A stretch of 64,000 nt of DNA from Mycobacterium europaeum (GCF_002102155.1 NZ_LQOU01000041.1:1-64000); one strand, 5' to 3'. Shown: positions 26,248-34,948, counted from the first letter of the stretch. Numbers and translations: made by a program. Notes: generated by a model from the letters alone, not told the origin.

Positions 26248-27204
26248 TCAGCTGGGCTTCGGGTAGCTGACGCCGGTGAGCTGCTCGGAGAGTTCCCAAA
26301 GCCGTTGGCAGTCAGCCTCGTTGCGGGCCCGCTCGGGGACCTTGGCCGGGCGGACCCCGCCGCCGGCGGCCTCGTAGAAGCCGCGGGGCCCGTAGTACGC
26401 GCCGCCCTGGGCGTGCGGCGCGGCCGCGGCGTAGAGCGCCGGCAGGATGCCCTCGTCGATCTCCTGCCACAGGAACGGCGTGAACCGCCAGGACGCCTTG
26501 TACAACCGTGCCATCAGCGAGGGCGTGTCGCGGCCGTGCGACGGCCCGGCGATCTGCAGGTTGGTCTTGGTCAGTCCCGGGTGCGCGGCGTTGGACATGA
26601 CGCCCCAGCCGGCCGCGCGGCTGCGCCGGTCCAACTCGAGGGCGAACATCAACACCGCCAGCTTCGACTGGCCGTACGCCGACATCGCCGCGTAGGACTT
26701 CTCGAACTGCGGGTCGTCGAAGTGGATCTTGGCGCTCTGGCGGGCCGCCAGGCTGCTCAGCGAGACAACGCGCGCCTTGCCGGCGGCGCGCAGCAGCGGC
26801 AGCAGGTGGCCGGTGAGGGCGAAGTGCCCGAGATGATTGCTGCCGAACTGCAATTCGAAGCCGTTGGCGGTGGTGTCGCGTTCGGGCGGCGTCATGACGC
26901 CGGCGTTGTTGATCAGGATGTCGACGGGGCGGCCCTCGGCGTTGAGTTGCTCGCCCAGCGCGGCGACCGCGGCCAGCGACGACAGGTCCAGCGACTTGAT
27001 GGTCAGCTTGGCGTCGGGCACCGTGGTGCGGATCTCGTCGATCGCCTTTTCGCCCTTGGCGCGATTGCGGATCGCCATGACGACGTCGGCGCCGGCGGCG
27101 GCGAGCCGCCGGGCCAGGCCGAAGCCCAGGCCGCTGTTGGCGCCGGTGACGATCGCCAGCTTGCCCGACAGGTCGGGCACCGTGGCGACGAGATCGTTGG
27201 CCAT
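26248..27204 (-). CDS. SDR oxidoreductase (Rv2263-like, retinol-dehydrogenase type)
   Basis: A 318-residue SDR: cofactor motif VTGANSGLGFGLAR, NNAGVM, catalytic Ser in VVSLSSLAA and YGQSK (YxxxK). NAD(P) specificity region MAIRNRAKGE suggests NADP. The C-terminal extension with FLWQEIDEGILPALYAA is shared with the retinol-dehydrogenase-like subgroup. ATG 27204 has GGGAG upstream. The gene heads a probable operon with SABATH methyltransferase and is divergent from the Lnt-like gene across 35 bp. Synteny matches Rv2263. Confidence 0.85.
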   Translation of the reverse strand: MANDLVATVPDLSGKLAIVTGANSGLGFGLARRLAAAGADVVMAIRNRAKGEKAIDEIRTTVPDAKLTIKSLDLSSLAAVAALGEQLNAEGRPVDILINNAGVMTPPERDTTANGFELQFGSNHLGHFALTGHLLPLLRAAGKARVVSLSSLAARQSAKIHFDDPQFEKSYAAMSAYGQSKLAVLMFALELDRRSRAAGWGVMSNAAHPGLTKTNLQIAGPSHGRDTPSLMARLYKASWRFTPFLWQEIDEGILPALYAAAAPHAQGGAYYGPRGFYEAAGGGVRPAKVPERARNEADCQRLWELSEQLTGVSYPKPS

Positions 27205-27239
27205 GCGTATCACTCCCTTCGTGTGCGCCCCGTCATAGT

Positions 27240-28736
27240 GTGCTCTTTGTGCCGGTTCGTCGACAGCGCACCCGTGGCTGGGCGGCCGCGTTGGCCGTCG
27301 GCGCGCTGCCCGCGCTCGCCTTTCCCGCGCCGTCGTGGTGGTGGCTGGCCTGGTTCGGCCTGGTGCCGCTGCTCCTGGTGGTGCGGGCGGCGCCGACCCC
27401 GTGGGAGGCGTCCGCGCGGGCCTGGCTCGGCGTCGCCGGATTCGTGCTGGCCACGCAGTACTGGCTGGTGACGTTCGTCGGCCCGTTGCTGGCGGTGATG
27501 GCCGCCGGCTTCGGTGCGCTCTGGTTGCCCTGGGGGTGGTTGGCGCATCGGTTGCTGTCGGCGCCGGCCGGGCTGGGCCGGACGGTCGCCGCCATGGTGG
27601 TGTTGCCCAGCGCGTGGGTGGCGGCCGACGCCGTGCGGTCCTGGCCGCCGCTCGGCGGGTCATGGGCGGCGCTGGGCGCGTCGCAATCCGCCCAGCCCGT
27701 CACCCTGGCGTCGGCCGCGCTGGGAGGGGTGTGGCTGACGAGTTTCCTTGTGGTCGCGGTCAATACGGCGCTGGCGGGCGCTGTCGTGCACCGCGGCGCG
27801 TCGGGCCGGCTTGTCGCGCTGGGGTGCGCGGCGGCCTTCGCGGCGGTCGGCCCGGCCTGGTATTTGTTGGGCCCGCCGCCCGCGGGCGGTCCCACGGTGC
27901 GGGTGGCGCTGGTGCAGCCCGGGGACATCACCGATTCCGGCGCGCGGCAGGCCGCCAGCGAGGAACTCACCGCTTCGGTTGCCGGTCAGCGCCTGGACCT
28001 GGTGGTCTGGGGGGAAAGCAGCGTGGGGTCCGATCTGGGCAGCCACCCGGAGGTGTCGGCGCGGCTCGCCGCATTGTCCCGGCGGGTGGGCGCGGACCTG
28101 TTGGTCAACGTCGACGCTCCCGCGCCCGGCGGCGGGATCTACAAGTCGGCGGTGCTGATCGGGCCGGGCGGATCCGCGGGCACGTACCGGAAGACCCGGC
28201 TGGTGCCGTTCGGCGAATACGTCCCGCTGCGACCGCTTTTCGGCTGGCTCACCCGCCACAGCAGGGCCGCCGCCGAGGACCGGCAGCGCGGGACCGGGCC
28301 CATCGTGTTGCATGCCGGCGCCCTGGCGATCGGGCCGTTGGTCAGCTACGAGACCCTGTTCTCCGACCTCGCCCGCCGGGAGGCACAACTCGGGGCGGAG
28401 CTGTTGGTGTATCAGAGCTCCACGTCGTCCTACCAGGGGAGTTGGGCGCAGCCGCAGCTGGCCGCGCAGCCGGCGGTGCGCGCCGTGGAGGCGGGCCGCC
28501 CGGCCGTGCACGCCGGACTGTCCGGCGACAGCTCGGCCTTCGACGCGCAAGGCCACCGGCTGGCGTGGTTGCCGTCGAAAGTTCGGGGCGTCACCGTGGT
28601 GAGCGTGCCGCTGGGGGCGCGCGTCACGCCCTACCAACGGCTGGGGGACTGGGTACCGGTGCTGGCCTTCGTCGTCCTCGGCTTCGCGCTCGTGCGCTGG
28701 CAGCGCCCCGCCCGCGGTGCCACACTGCCTGGATGA
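27240..28736 (+). CDS. Apolipoprotein N-acyltransferase-like protein with Cys-to-Ser change
   Basis: A 498-residue polytopic membrane protein with about six N-terminal helices, a nitrilase domain (residues about 220-470) and a C-terminal helix. Lnt transfers an acyl chain to lipoproteins through a Glu-Lys-Cys triad. Here Glu259 (VVWGESSVG) and Lys318 (YRKTRLVPFGEY) are present, but the cysteine position is Ser369 (GPLVSYETLF). It therefore may not form the usual thioester. The M. tuberculosis locus, as I recall, is split into Rv2262c and Rv2261c; here it is whole. GTG 27240 or 27249. Coupled to the SHOCT gene. Confidence 0.85.
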   Translation: MLFVPVRRQRTRGWAAALAVGALPALAFPAPSWWWLAWFGLVPLLLVVRAAPTPWEASARAWLGVAGFVLATQYWLVTFVGPLLAVMAAGFGALWLPWGWLAHRLLSAPAGLGRTVAAMVVLPSAWVAADAVRSWPPLGGSWAALGASQSAQPVTLASAALGGVWLTSFLVVAVNTALAGAVVHRGASGRLVALGCAAAFAAVGPAWYLLGPPPAGGPTVRVALVQPGDITDSGARQAASEELTASVAGQRLDLVVWGESSVGSDLGSHPEVSARLAALSRRVGADLLVNVDAPAPGGGIYKSAVLIGPGGSAGTYRKTRLVPFGEYVPLRPLFGWLTRHSRAAAEDRQRGTGPIVLHAGALAIGPLVSYETLFSDLARREAQLGAELLVYQSSTSSYQGSWAQPQLAAQPAVRAVEAGRPAVHAGLSGDSSAFDAQGHRLAWLPSKVRGVTVVSVPLGARVTPYQRLGDWVPVLAFVVLGFALVRWQRPARGATLPG

Positions 28737-29455
28737 GCAGCCGGCGGGTCGCGAAGATCTCGCTGGCCGCTGCCATCGCGGTGATGGTCGTGTCGGTGGG
28801 CGGCTTCATCCTCGCCCTGGTGCTCGACGCGTTCGTCCTGGACAGGTACAACGCCTACGGCGAGGTGCCCGTCCCGGGCTCGGGCAGCCTCCACCTGCCC
28901 GCCGGTGACGTCACGGTCAGCCTGCACACCGTCGTCATCAGCGGTCCCGACCGCGGACTGCCGGTGCCGCCGCTGGGTGTCACGATCGCGCCGCCCGACG
29001 GCGTGGCGCAGCCCGTGCTGACCGAAAGCATCGGGACCACGACGACGGTGAACAACGACGCGCACGTGCGGGTGTGGGTCGCCCGCATCGCGGCCGACGG
29101 CACCTACACCATCACCACCGACGGGCAGGTCAACGGGTATATCAACCCGCGACTGGCCTTCGGGCACAAGAGCTCCGCCGGCGTCGTGGTGTGGCTGTTC
29201 GTAGCCACGTTCGTGGTGGGGCTGATCGGTGCGCTGTTGTCGGGCCGATGGCTGGCCCGCACCCGCCGCAGGGCGGTGGCGGCGGCCGCGGCGAACCCCT
29301 ACCCGCGGGCGCCCCCCGCCGCCGCGGCGCACGAACCGACCGACGAGGGTGTCCGACTGGAGAGGCTGAAAACCATTGCCGCGCTGCGGGACTCGGGGGC
29401 GTTGACGCAGGAGGAATTCGAGGCCGAGAAGCGCCGGATCCTCGAGGGGCGTTAG
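28733..29455 (+). CDS. Membrane protein with C-terminal SHOCT domain
   Basis: A 240-residue protein: TM helix at about 10-32 (ISLAAAIAVMVVSVGGFILA), an exported beta-rich domain (residues about 40-145, with repeated VTVSLHTVVISGP-type strands), a second helix near 150-170, and a cytosolic tail ending in a SHOCT motif (LERLKTIAALRDSGALTQEE). The ATG overlaps the Lnt-like stop by 4 nt, so they are coupled and may work together in the membrane. SHOCT domains usually mediate oligomerisation. No enzyme motif is seen. Confidence 0.75.
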   Translation: MSSRRVAKISLAAAIAVMVVSVGGFILALVLDAFVLDRYNAYGEVPVPGSGSLHLPAGDVTVSLHTVVISGPDRGLPVPPLGVTIAPPDGVAQPVLTESIGTTTTVNNDAHVRVWVARIAADGTYTITTDGQVNGYINPRLAFGHKSSAGVVVWLFVATFVVGLIGALLSGRWLARTRRRAVAAAAANPYPRAPPAAAAHEPTDEGVRLERLKTIAALRDSGALTQEEFEAEKRRILEGR

Positions 29456-29459
29456 GTCG

Positions 29460-29478
29460 CGGCGGCCCCGGGCCGCCG
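29460..29478 (+). terminator. GC-rich hairpin after the SHOCT gene
   Basis: Perfect arms CGGCGGCC (29460-29467) and GGCCGCCG (29471-29478) around CCG, five bases after the stop codon. No U-tract. Likely a transcription end for the Lnt-like/SHOCT pair. Confidence 0.5.
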
Positions 29479-29544
29479 ACGAAACTCAGCCGATCAACCT
29501 CTGCCGACGCAACTCAGCCGATCAACCTCTGCCGATCAACCTCT
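29475..29544. repeat. 28-nt tandem repeat, 2.5 copies
   Basis: Units at 29475-29502 and 29503-29530 differ at one base; a 14-nt half unit follows at 29531-29544. The core is AACTCAGCCGATCAACCTCT. Non-coding, between the convergent SHOCT and metallo-hydrolase genes. Confidence 0.8.
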
Positions 29545-29565
29545 GCCCACCAATAGGCGACCCTC

Positions 29566-29595
29566 GAATTCGATATCACCGGCGATATCAAATTC
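29566..29595 (-). terminator. GATATC hairpin, copy 1
   Basis: Arms 29566-29580 and 29581-29595. On the plus strand two positions mismatch; on the minus strand both become U.G pairs, so the leftward transcript of the metallo-hydrolase gene folds into a continuous stem. It lies 76 nt after that gene's stop. Same family as the palindrome at 33979-34014. Confidence 0.6.
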
Positions 29596-29670
29596 CACGG
29601 TCACATGGTGGTACCCAGACAGGCACCCGTGTGGCCCCTGCGACTGGGCACCGTGGAACGCGACGGGCCG

Positions 29671-30294
29671 TCAGTGCCCGCGGGCCACCCACTCCTCGTA
29701 GTGCACGATCTCGTCGCCGATCGTGGTGCTGTCGCCGTGGCCGGTGTGCACCACCGTCTCGCCGGGCAGCTTGCCCAGCCGCTCGGAGATGGACTGCAGG
29801 ATGGTCGGGAAATCCGAATACGAGCGGCCGGTCGCGCCCGGGCCGCCGGAGAACAGGGTGTCCCCGCTGAACACCACGCCCAGGTCGTGCGAATACCAGC
29901 ACACCGACCCCGGGGAGTGGCCAGGGGTGTGCATCGCCCGCAGCTCCGTGCCGCCCACGCTGAGCGTCTCGCCGTCGGAAATCGGGCGAAAGTCGCTGCC
30001 GGGGTGCGTCATCCGCCAGAGCACCTCGTCGGCCGGATGCAACAACACCGGCGCGTCGAGCGTCTTGCCGAGTTCCGGCGCGACCGTCACGTGGTCGTTG
30101 TGCCCGTGCGTGCACACCACCGCCACCACATGGCGGCCGGCCACGGCCTCGACGATCGGCGCCGCGTCATGGGCGGCGTCGAACACCACCACATTGGAGT
30201 TGTCGCCGATCAGCCAGATGTTGTTGTCGACTTCCCAACTGCCGCCGTCGAGTTCGAAGGTGCCGTGGGTCACCACCCGCTCGATGTTCACCAT
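29671..30294 (-). CDS. Metallo-beta-lactamase-fold hydrolase (Rv2260-like)
   Basis: A 207-residue hydrolase with the zinc motif CTHGHNDHV (HxHxDH), His in HTPGHSPGS, Asp in FSGDTLF, and His in HTGHGDSTT, the full set for a glyoxalase II-like binuclear site. Its start overlaps the mscR stop by one base. The pairing with S-nitrosomycothiol reductase suggests hydrolysis of a mycothiol thioester such as S-formylmycothiol (inference from context, in line with glyoxalase II-type relatives). Confidence 0.9.
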   Translation of the reverse strand: MVNIERVVTHGTFELDGGSWEVDNNIWLIGDNSNVVVFDAAHDAAPIVEAVAGRHVVAVVCTHGHNDHVTVAPELGKTLDAPVLLHPADEVLWRMTHPGSDFRPISDGETLSVGGTELRAMHTPGHSPGSVCWYSHDLGVVFSGDTLFSGGPGATGRSYSDFPTILQSISERLGKLPGETVVHTGHGDSTTIGDEIVHYEEWVARGH

Positions 30295-31379
30295 CAGAGC
30301 ATCACCACCGAACGCAACACCTTGCCCCCGTGCATCTTGTGGAAGGCCTCCTCGACGTCGCCCAGCCCGATGCGCTCGGAGACAAACTGCTCCAGGGGCA
30401 GCCGGCCCTGCAGGTAGAGGTCGATCAAAGTGGGGAAGTCGCGTTCGGGCAGGCAGTCGCCGTACCACGACGACTTCAGCGACCCGCCGTGGCTGAAGAA
30501 GTCGATCAGCGGCATCTCGAGCTTCATGTCGGGCGTCGGAACCCCCACCAGCACAACGGTTCCCGCGAGGTCACGGGCGTAGAAGGCCTGCTTCCAGGTT
30601 TCGGGCCGGCCGACGGCGTCGATCGCGACGTTGACGCCGAACCCGTCGGTGAGGTCCTGAATGGCCTCGACGACGTCGGCCTGGCGGGCGTTGACGGTGT
30701 GGGTGGCGCCGAACTTGCGGGCCCAATCGAGCTTGGTGTCGTCGGTGTCCACCGCGATGATGCGCCGTGCCCCGACGAGCGCGGCGCCGGCGATCGCGGC
30801 GTCCCCGACGCCGCCGCAGCCGATCACCGCGACGGTGTCGTCGCGCGTCACCGCGCCGGTGTTGATCGCCGCGCCGATGCCCGCCATCACCCCGCAGCCG
30901 AGCAGGCCCGCGACGGCCGGGTCGGCGGCGGGATCGACCTTGGTGCATTGGCCCGCGTGCACCAGCGTCTTGTCGGCGAACGCCCCGATGCCCAGCGCGG
31001 GCTTCAGCTCCGTGCCGTCGGTCAGCGTCATCTTCTGCGCGGCGTTGAAGGTGTCGAAACACAGGTGCGGGCGGCCGCGCTTGCAGGCCCGGCACTCGCC
31101 GCAGACGGCCCGCCAGTTCAGGACCACGAAGTCACCGGGCTCGACCGCGGTGACACCGGGCCCGACCGCCTCCACCCGGCCGGCGGCCTCGTGCCCCAGC
31201 AGGAAGGGGTATTCGTCGTTGATGCCGCCCTCGCGGTAGGTCAGGTCGGTGTGGCACACCCCGCAGGCGATGACGTCGACCAGCGCCTCGCCGGGCCCGG
31301 GATCCGGGACGACGATGTCCACCAATTCGACGGGTTCGCCCTTCTTTCGCGAAATGACGCCGCGCACTGTCTGACTCAT
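30294..31379 (-). CDS. mscR: S-nitrosomycothiol reductase / mycothiol-dependent formaldehyde dehydrogenase
   Basis: A 361-residue zinc alcohol dehydrogenase of class III type, the same length as Rv2259. Catalytic zinc: Cys in GVCHTD and His in GHEAAG; structural zinc: CGECRACKRGRPHLC; NAD-binding AVIGCGGVGDAAIAG. It oxidises S-hydroxymethylmycothiol or reduces S-nitrosomycothiol, protecting from formaldehyde and NO. ATG 31379. Coupled with the downstream metallo-hydrolase; divergent from the methyltransferase gene across 32 bp. Confidence 0.95.
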   Translation of the reverse strand: MSQTVRGVISRKKGEPVELVDIVVPDPGPGEALVDVIACGVCHTDLTYREGGINDEYPFLLGHEAAGRVEAVGPGVTAVEPGDFVVLNWRAVCGECRACKRGRPHLCFDTFNAAQKMTLTDGTELKPALGIGAFADKTLVHAGQCTKVDPAADPAVAGLLGCGVMAGIGAAINTGAVTRDDTVAVIGCGGVGDAAIAGAALVGARRIIAVDTDDTKLDWARKFGATHTVNARQADVVEAIQDLTDGFGVNVAIDAVGRPETWKQAFYARDLAGTVVLVGVPTPDMKLEMPLIDFFSHGGSLKSSWYGDCLPERDFPTLIDLYLQGRLPLEQFVSERIGLGDVEEAFHKMHGGKVLRSVVML

Positions 31380-31411
31380 GGCCACCAACCTACGGTGTAC
31401 CGTCGCTGACC

Positions 31412-32470
31412 ATGACGGCACCCGAGACCGGTAAAGAATTCGCCGGACGAATCGCCGCGGCCATCGACGGCGCCAGCCTGACCCTGCTGCTGAGCATCGG
31501 CCACCAGACCGGCCTGCTGGACACGATGGCCGGGCTCCCGCCCTCCACCAGCGCGCAGATCGCCGACGCGGCCGGCCTCAACGAACGCTACGTGCGCGAG
31601 TGGCTGGCCGGCATGACGACCGGACGCGTCGTCGACTACGACGCCGCCACCGCCACCTACTCGCTGCCCGCGCACCGCGCCGCCATGCTCACCCGGGCGG
31701 CCGGGCCGGACAACCTCGCCCTGGTGGCCCTGTTCGTGCCCCAGCTCGCCGAGGTCGAACAGAAGATCATCGACTGCTTCCGCGACGGCGGCGGCCTGCA
31801 CTACGCCGAGTTCCCCCGGTTCCACGCGCTGATGGCCGAGCAGAGCGGCGTCGTGTACGACAAAGCGTTGGTCGACGTCGTGCTGCCGCTGGTCGACGGG
31901 CTCGTCGAGCGCCTGCGCTCCGGAGCCGACGTGGCGGACTTCGGCTGCGGCAGCGGCCATGCGATCAACGTGATGGCCCAGGCGTTCCCGGCCAGCCGCT
32001 TCACCGGCATCGACTTCTCCGACGAGGCCATCGCCGTCGGCGCCCGCGAGGCCGCCGGCCTCGGCCTGGCGAACGCGACCTTCGAGAGTCACAACCTGGC
32101 GCAGCTGGACAAGCGGGACGCCTACGACGTCATCACCGTCTTCGACGCCATCCACGACCAGGCCCAGCCGGACCGGGTGCTGGAGAACATCCACCGCGCG
32201 CTGCGGCCCGGTGGCGTCCTGCTGATGGCCGACATCAAGGCGTCCAGCCGGCTCGAGGACAACGTCGGCGTGCCGATGAGCACCTACCTGTACACCACCT
32301 CGCTGATGCACTGCATGACGGTGTCGCTGGCTATGGACGGCGCCGGGCTGGGCGCGGCGTGGGGGACACAGCTGGCCACGGCGATGCTGAGTGACGCCGG
32401 ATTCGGCGACGTTCAGGTGACGGAGATCGAGTCCGACCCGATCAACAACTACTACATCGCCAGAAAGTGA
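31412..32470 (+). CDS. SAM-dependent methyltransferase with N-terminal winged helix (Rv2258c-like)
   Basis: A 352-residue protein with an O-methyltransferase-like layout: an N-terminal winged-helix dimer domain (TLLLSIGHQTGLLDTMAG, AGLNERYVREWLAGMTTGRV) and a C-terminal Rossmann methyltransferase with SAM motif VADFGCGSGHAI and FTGIDFSDEAI. Rv2258c was once named a regulator because of the winged helix, but the catalytic fold is intact. The stop overlaps the next gene by 4 nt. The substrate is unknown. Confidence 0.85.
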   Translation: MTAPETGKEFAGRIAAAIDGASLTLLLSIGHQTGLLDTMAGLPPSTSAQIADAAGLNERYVREWLAGMTTGRVVDYDAATATYSLPAHRAAMLTRAAGPDNLALVALFVPQLAEVEQKIIDCFRDGGGLHYAEFPRFHALMAEQSGVVYDKALVDVVLPLVDGLVERLRSGADVADFGCGSGHAINVMAQAFPASRFTGIDFSDEAIAVGAREAAGLGLANATFESHNLAQLDKRDAYDVITVFDAIHDQAQPDRVLENIHRALRPGGVLLMADIKASSRLEDNVGVPMSTYLYTTSLMHCMTVSLAMDGAGLGAAWGTQLATAMLSDAGFGDVQVTEIESDPINNYYIARK

Positions 32471-33288
32471 TGGCGGCCCTCGACGCTCTGAACGAGTGGC
32501 CGGTCGAGGCCGCCGCCGCGGCGGTGATCGGTCCCGACGGGGTGCTGGCCAGCCACGGCGACACCCGGCGGGTGTTCGCGCTGGCGTCGGTGACCAAGCC
32601 GCTGGCGGCCCGCGCCGTGCAGGTGGCCGTCGAAGAAGGGGTCCTCGACCTGGACGCCGCCGCCGGGCCGCCGGGCGCCACCATCCGGCACCTGCTGGCG
32701 CACGCGTCGGGGTTGACCATGCACAACGATCACGTGCTGGCCGCTCCCGGCGCGCGGCGCATCTACTCCAACTACGGCTTCACCGTGCTGGCCCAGACGG
32801 TGGAACGCGAGTCGGGGATCGACTTCGGCCGCTACCTGGCCGAGGCCGTCTGCGAACCCCTGGGCATGGCGGCCACCCGGCTGGATGGCGGCGCCCCCGC
32901 AGCCGGGTTCGGGGCGACGTCGACGGTGGCCGACCTGGTGGCCTTCGCCGGTGACCTGCTGCGCCCGGCGACGGTCTCGGCCCAGTTGCACGCCGAGGCG
33001 ACGACCGTGCAATTTCCCGGCCTGGACGGCGTGTTGCCCGGTTATGGGGTCCAGCGGCCCAACGACTGGGGGCTGGGGTTCGAGATCAGGGACGCGAAAT
33101 CCCCGCACTGGACGGGCTCGCGCAACTCGCCGCGAACGTACGGCCATTTCGGCCAGGCGGGGGGCTTCATCTGGGCCGATCCCGAACGGGACCTGGCGCT
33201 GGTGGCCTTGACCAACCGCGATTTCGGGGACTGGGCGCGGCGGCCGTGGCCGGCGCTTTCCGATGCCGTACTAGCCGAATACGCCTAA
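32467..33288 (+). CDS. Beta-lactamase/DD-peptidase-family serine hydrolase (Rv2257c-like)
   Basis: A 273-residue serine hydrolase of class C/esterase type: nucleophile in LASVTKPL (SxxK), tyrosine motif in IYSNYGF (YxN), and YGHFGQAGGFIW as the third motif region (HxG-like). No signal peptide is visible, so it is probably cytosolic and an esterase rather than a penicillin-binding enzyme. GTG 32467, overlapping the methyltransferase stop (GTGA), or ATG 32470. Confidence 0.8.
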   Translation: MMAALDALNEWPVEAAAAAVIGPDGVLASHGDTRRVFALASVTKPLAARAVQVAVEEGVLDLDAAAGPPGATIRHLLAHASGLTMHNDHVLAAPGARRIYSNYGFTVLAQTVERESGIDFGRYLAEAVCEPLGMAATRLDGGAPAAGFGATSTVADLVAFAGDLLRPATVSAQLHAEATTVQFPGLDGVLPGYGVQRPNDWGLGFEIRDAKSPHWTGSRNSPRTYGHFGQAGGFIWADPERDLALVALTNRDFGDWARRPWPALSDAVLAEYA

Positions 33289-33429
33289 ACGAAAATGCAC
33301 ACTAGCGCAACACGGGCATCACAAGGCACAATAGACACGCACGACACACAAAATAGTTAGACATCCTGCTTGCCGGGTCCCGCCAGGTCGTTGGGGAAGA
33401 CGTCCCTCGCGGAACCGAAGGAGCAGGAA

Positions 33430-33942
33430 ATGCGTTCGTCGAATCAATTCGCCGACGTGACGACTGGCGTGGTGTACGTGCACGCCTCGCCGGCGGCGGT
33501 GTGCCCGCATGTCGAGTGGGCGTTGTCGTCGACCCTTGGGGCGAAGGCGAACCTCACGTGGACCCCGCAGCCGGCCATGCCCGGACAGCTGCGGGCGGTC
33601 ACCAACTGGGTCGGGCCGGTGGGCACCGGCGCCCGGCTGGCCAACGCCCTGCGCTCCTGGTCGGTGCTGCGGTTCGAGGTCACCGAGGACCCCAGCCCCG
33701 GAGTGGACGGCCAGCGGTTCAGCCACACCCCGCAGCTCGGGCTGTGGAGCGGGGCGATGAGCGCCAACGGCGACGTCATGGTCGGGGAGATGCGGCTGCG
33801 GACGCTGATGGCGCAGGGCGCCGACACCCTGGCGGCCGAACTCGACACGGTGCTGGGAACGGCATGGGACGACGCCCTCGAGGCGTACCGCGACGGCGGC
33901 GAGGTCGGCGAGGTGACCTGGCTCAGCCGGGGCGTCGGCTAG
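33430..33942 (+). CDS. DUF3145 protein (Rv2256c-like)
   Basis: A 170-residue protein of the actinobacterial DUF3145 family: VYVHASPAAVCPHVEWALSS, GPVGTGARLANALRSW, GLWSGAMSANGDVMVGE. No catalytic residues are evident. ATG 33430 has GGAGCAGG upstream. Stands alone behind an AT-rich leader (33289-33429). Function unknown. Confidence 0.85.
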   Translation: MRSSNQFADVTTGVVYVHASPAAVCPHVEWALSSTLGAKANLTWTPQPAMPGQLRAVTNWVGPVGTGARLANALRSWSVLRFEVTEDPSPGVDGQRFSHTPQLGLWSGAMSANGDVMVGEMRLRTLMAQGADTLAAELDTVLGTAWDDALEAYRDGGEVGEVTWLSRGVG

Positions 33943-33978
33943 GCCCAGGGTTGGGTCTCTGGAGGGCAATGCTCGACG

Positions 33979-34014
33979 TGCGAATTTGATATCGCGGGCG
34001 ATATCAAATTCGCA
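33979..34014. terminator. GATATC hairpin, copy 2 (perfect)
   Basis: Perfect 17-nt arms (33979-33995 and 33998-34014) separated by GG; core GAATTTGATATCGC. It lies between convergent genes (DUF3145 and the lipid kinase), so it fits a bidirectional transcription end. Related copy at 29566. Confidence 0.65.
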
Positions 34015-34030
34015 GAGCCGGTATTGGTCC

Positions 34031-34948
34031 TCAGGCTCGGCGCAGGATCCGCAGCGCGCCGGGGACCGCGCTGATCTCGGCGGGCAGCGGGCAGGCGAAG
34101 TCGCCGTCGGCGTAGACGTTGATACCGGGGCACTCGACGTGGACCGATCGAGCCCGCGTGGTGCTCACCTCGTCGAGGTTGACGTGAGTGCCCTTCATCA
34201 CGGTGGGGAACAGGCGCACCAATTTCGTCCGCGACGCCTCGTGCACCATCGTGATGTCGAGCAGGCCGTCGGTGGGGTCGGCGTGCGGGCAGATCAGCAT
34301 GCCCCCGCCGTAACTGCGGGTGTTGCCGAAGGCGGCCAGGGTGATGTCGGCGTCGATCTCCCGCGTCCCGTCGAGCACCATGCGAAACGGCAAGAGCCGC
34401 AGTTGCGATAGCTCGGCGAGCATCGCCAGGTAGTAGCGCAGCCGCCCGTGCGGCCAGCTCATCCGGTTGGCCCGGTCGGTCACCAGGGAGTCGAACCCGG
34501 TGGCCGCCACGGTGCCGAACCACTTCTCCCACTTCGTGCCGCCGTCGTCGCGCCGGATCAGGCCCAGGTCGACGGTTTCGGTGAAGCCGTCGACGATGAT
34601 GTCCGCCGCGGCTTCCGGATCCTTTGTGGGAAGACCGAATTCACGGGCGTGGTCGTTGCCCGTGCCCGCCGCGACGATGCCGATCGGGACGTCGGTGCCC
34701 GCCAGCACCTGCAACGCGTTCGACACGACGCCGTCGCCGCCGGTCACCATGACCGCGTCGGCCCCCTTCTCCAGCGCCGCGCTCACCAGATAGCGCGCGT
34801 CCTGCGCGTCGTCGCCGATGATCTCGACGACCTCCACGCCGCGGTGGTGCAGCCGAGTGATCGCCAGCTGTGCCGCCCGGATCGCCGCGCCATGCCCCGA
34901 GACGGGATTGGTCAGCGCGATCACCTTCGCGATCTCGCGGCGGTTCAT
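34031..34948 (-). CDS. Diacylglycerol/lipid kinase (Rv2252-like)
   Basis: A 305-residue lipid kinase with the DAGK catalytic domain: NPVSGHG, the nucleotide loop VTGGDGVVSNALQVL, and IVAAGTGNDHAREFG. C-terminal CPGINVYADGDFACPLPAE is typical. Makes phosphatidate-type products feeding phospholipid or PIM synthesis. ATG 34948 overlaps the upstream oxidase stop by 4 nt. Confidence 0.9.
   Translation of the reverse strand: MNRREIAKVIALTNPVSGHGAAIRAAQLAITRLHHRGVEVVEIIGDDAQDARYLVSAALEKGADAVMVTGGDGVVSNALQVLAGTDVPIGIVAAGTGNDHAREFGLPTKDPEAAADIIVDGFTETVDLGLIRRDDGGTKWEKWFGTVAATGFDSLVTDRANRMSWPHGRLRYYLAMLAELSQLRLLPFRMVLDGTREIDADITLAAFGNTRSYGGGMLICPHADPTDGLLDITMVHEASRTKLVRLFPTVMKGTHVNLDEVSTTRARSVHVECPGINVYADGDFACPLPAEISAVPGALRILRRA

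Noticed and set aside
29475..29544. CRISPR-like direct repeats
   Set aside because: Units are directly adjacent with no spacers and only 2.5 copies; a simple tandem repeat.
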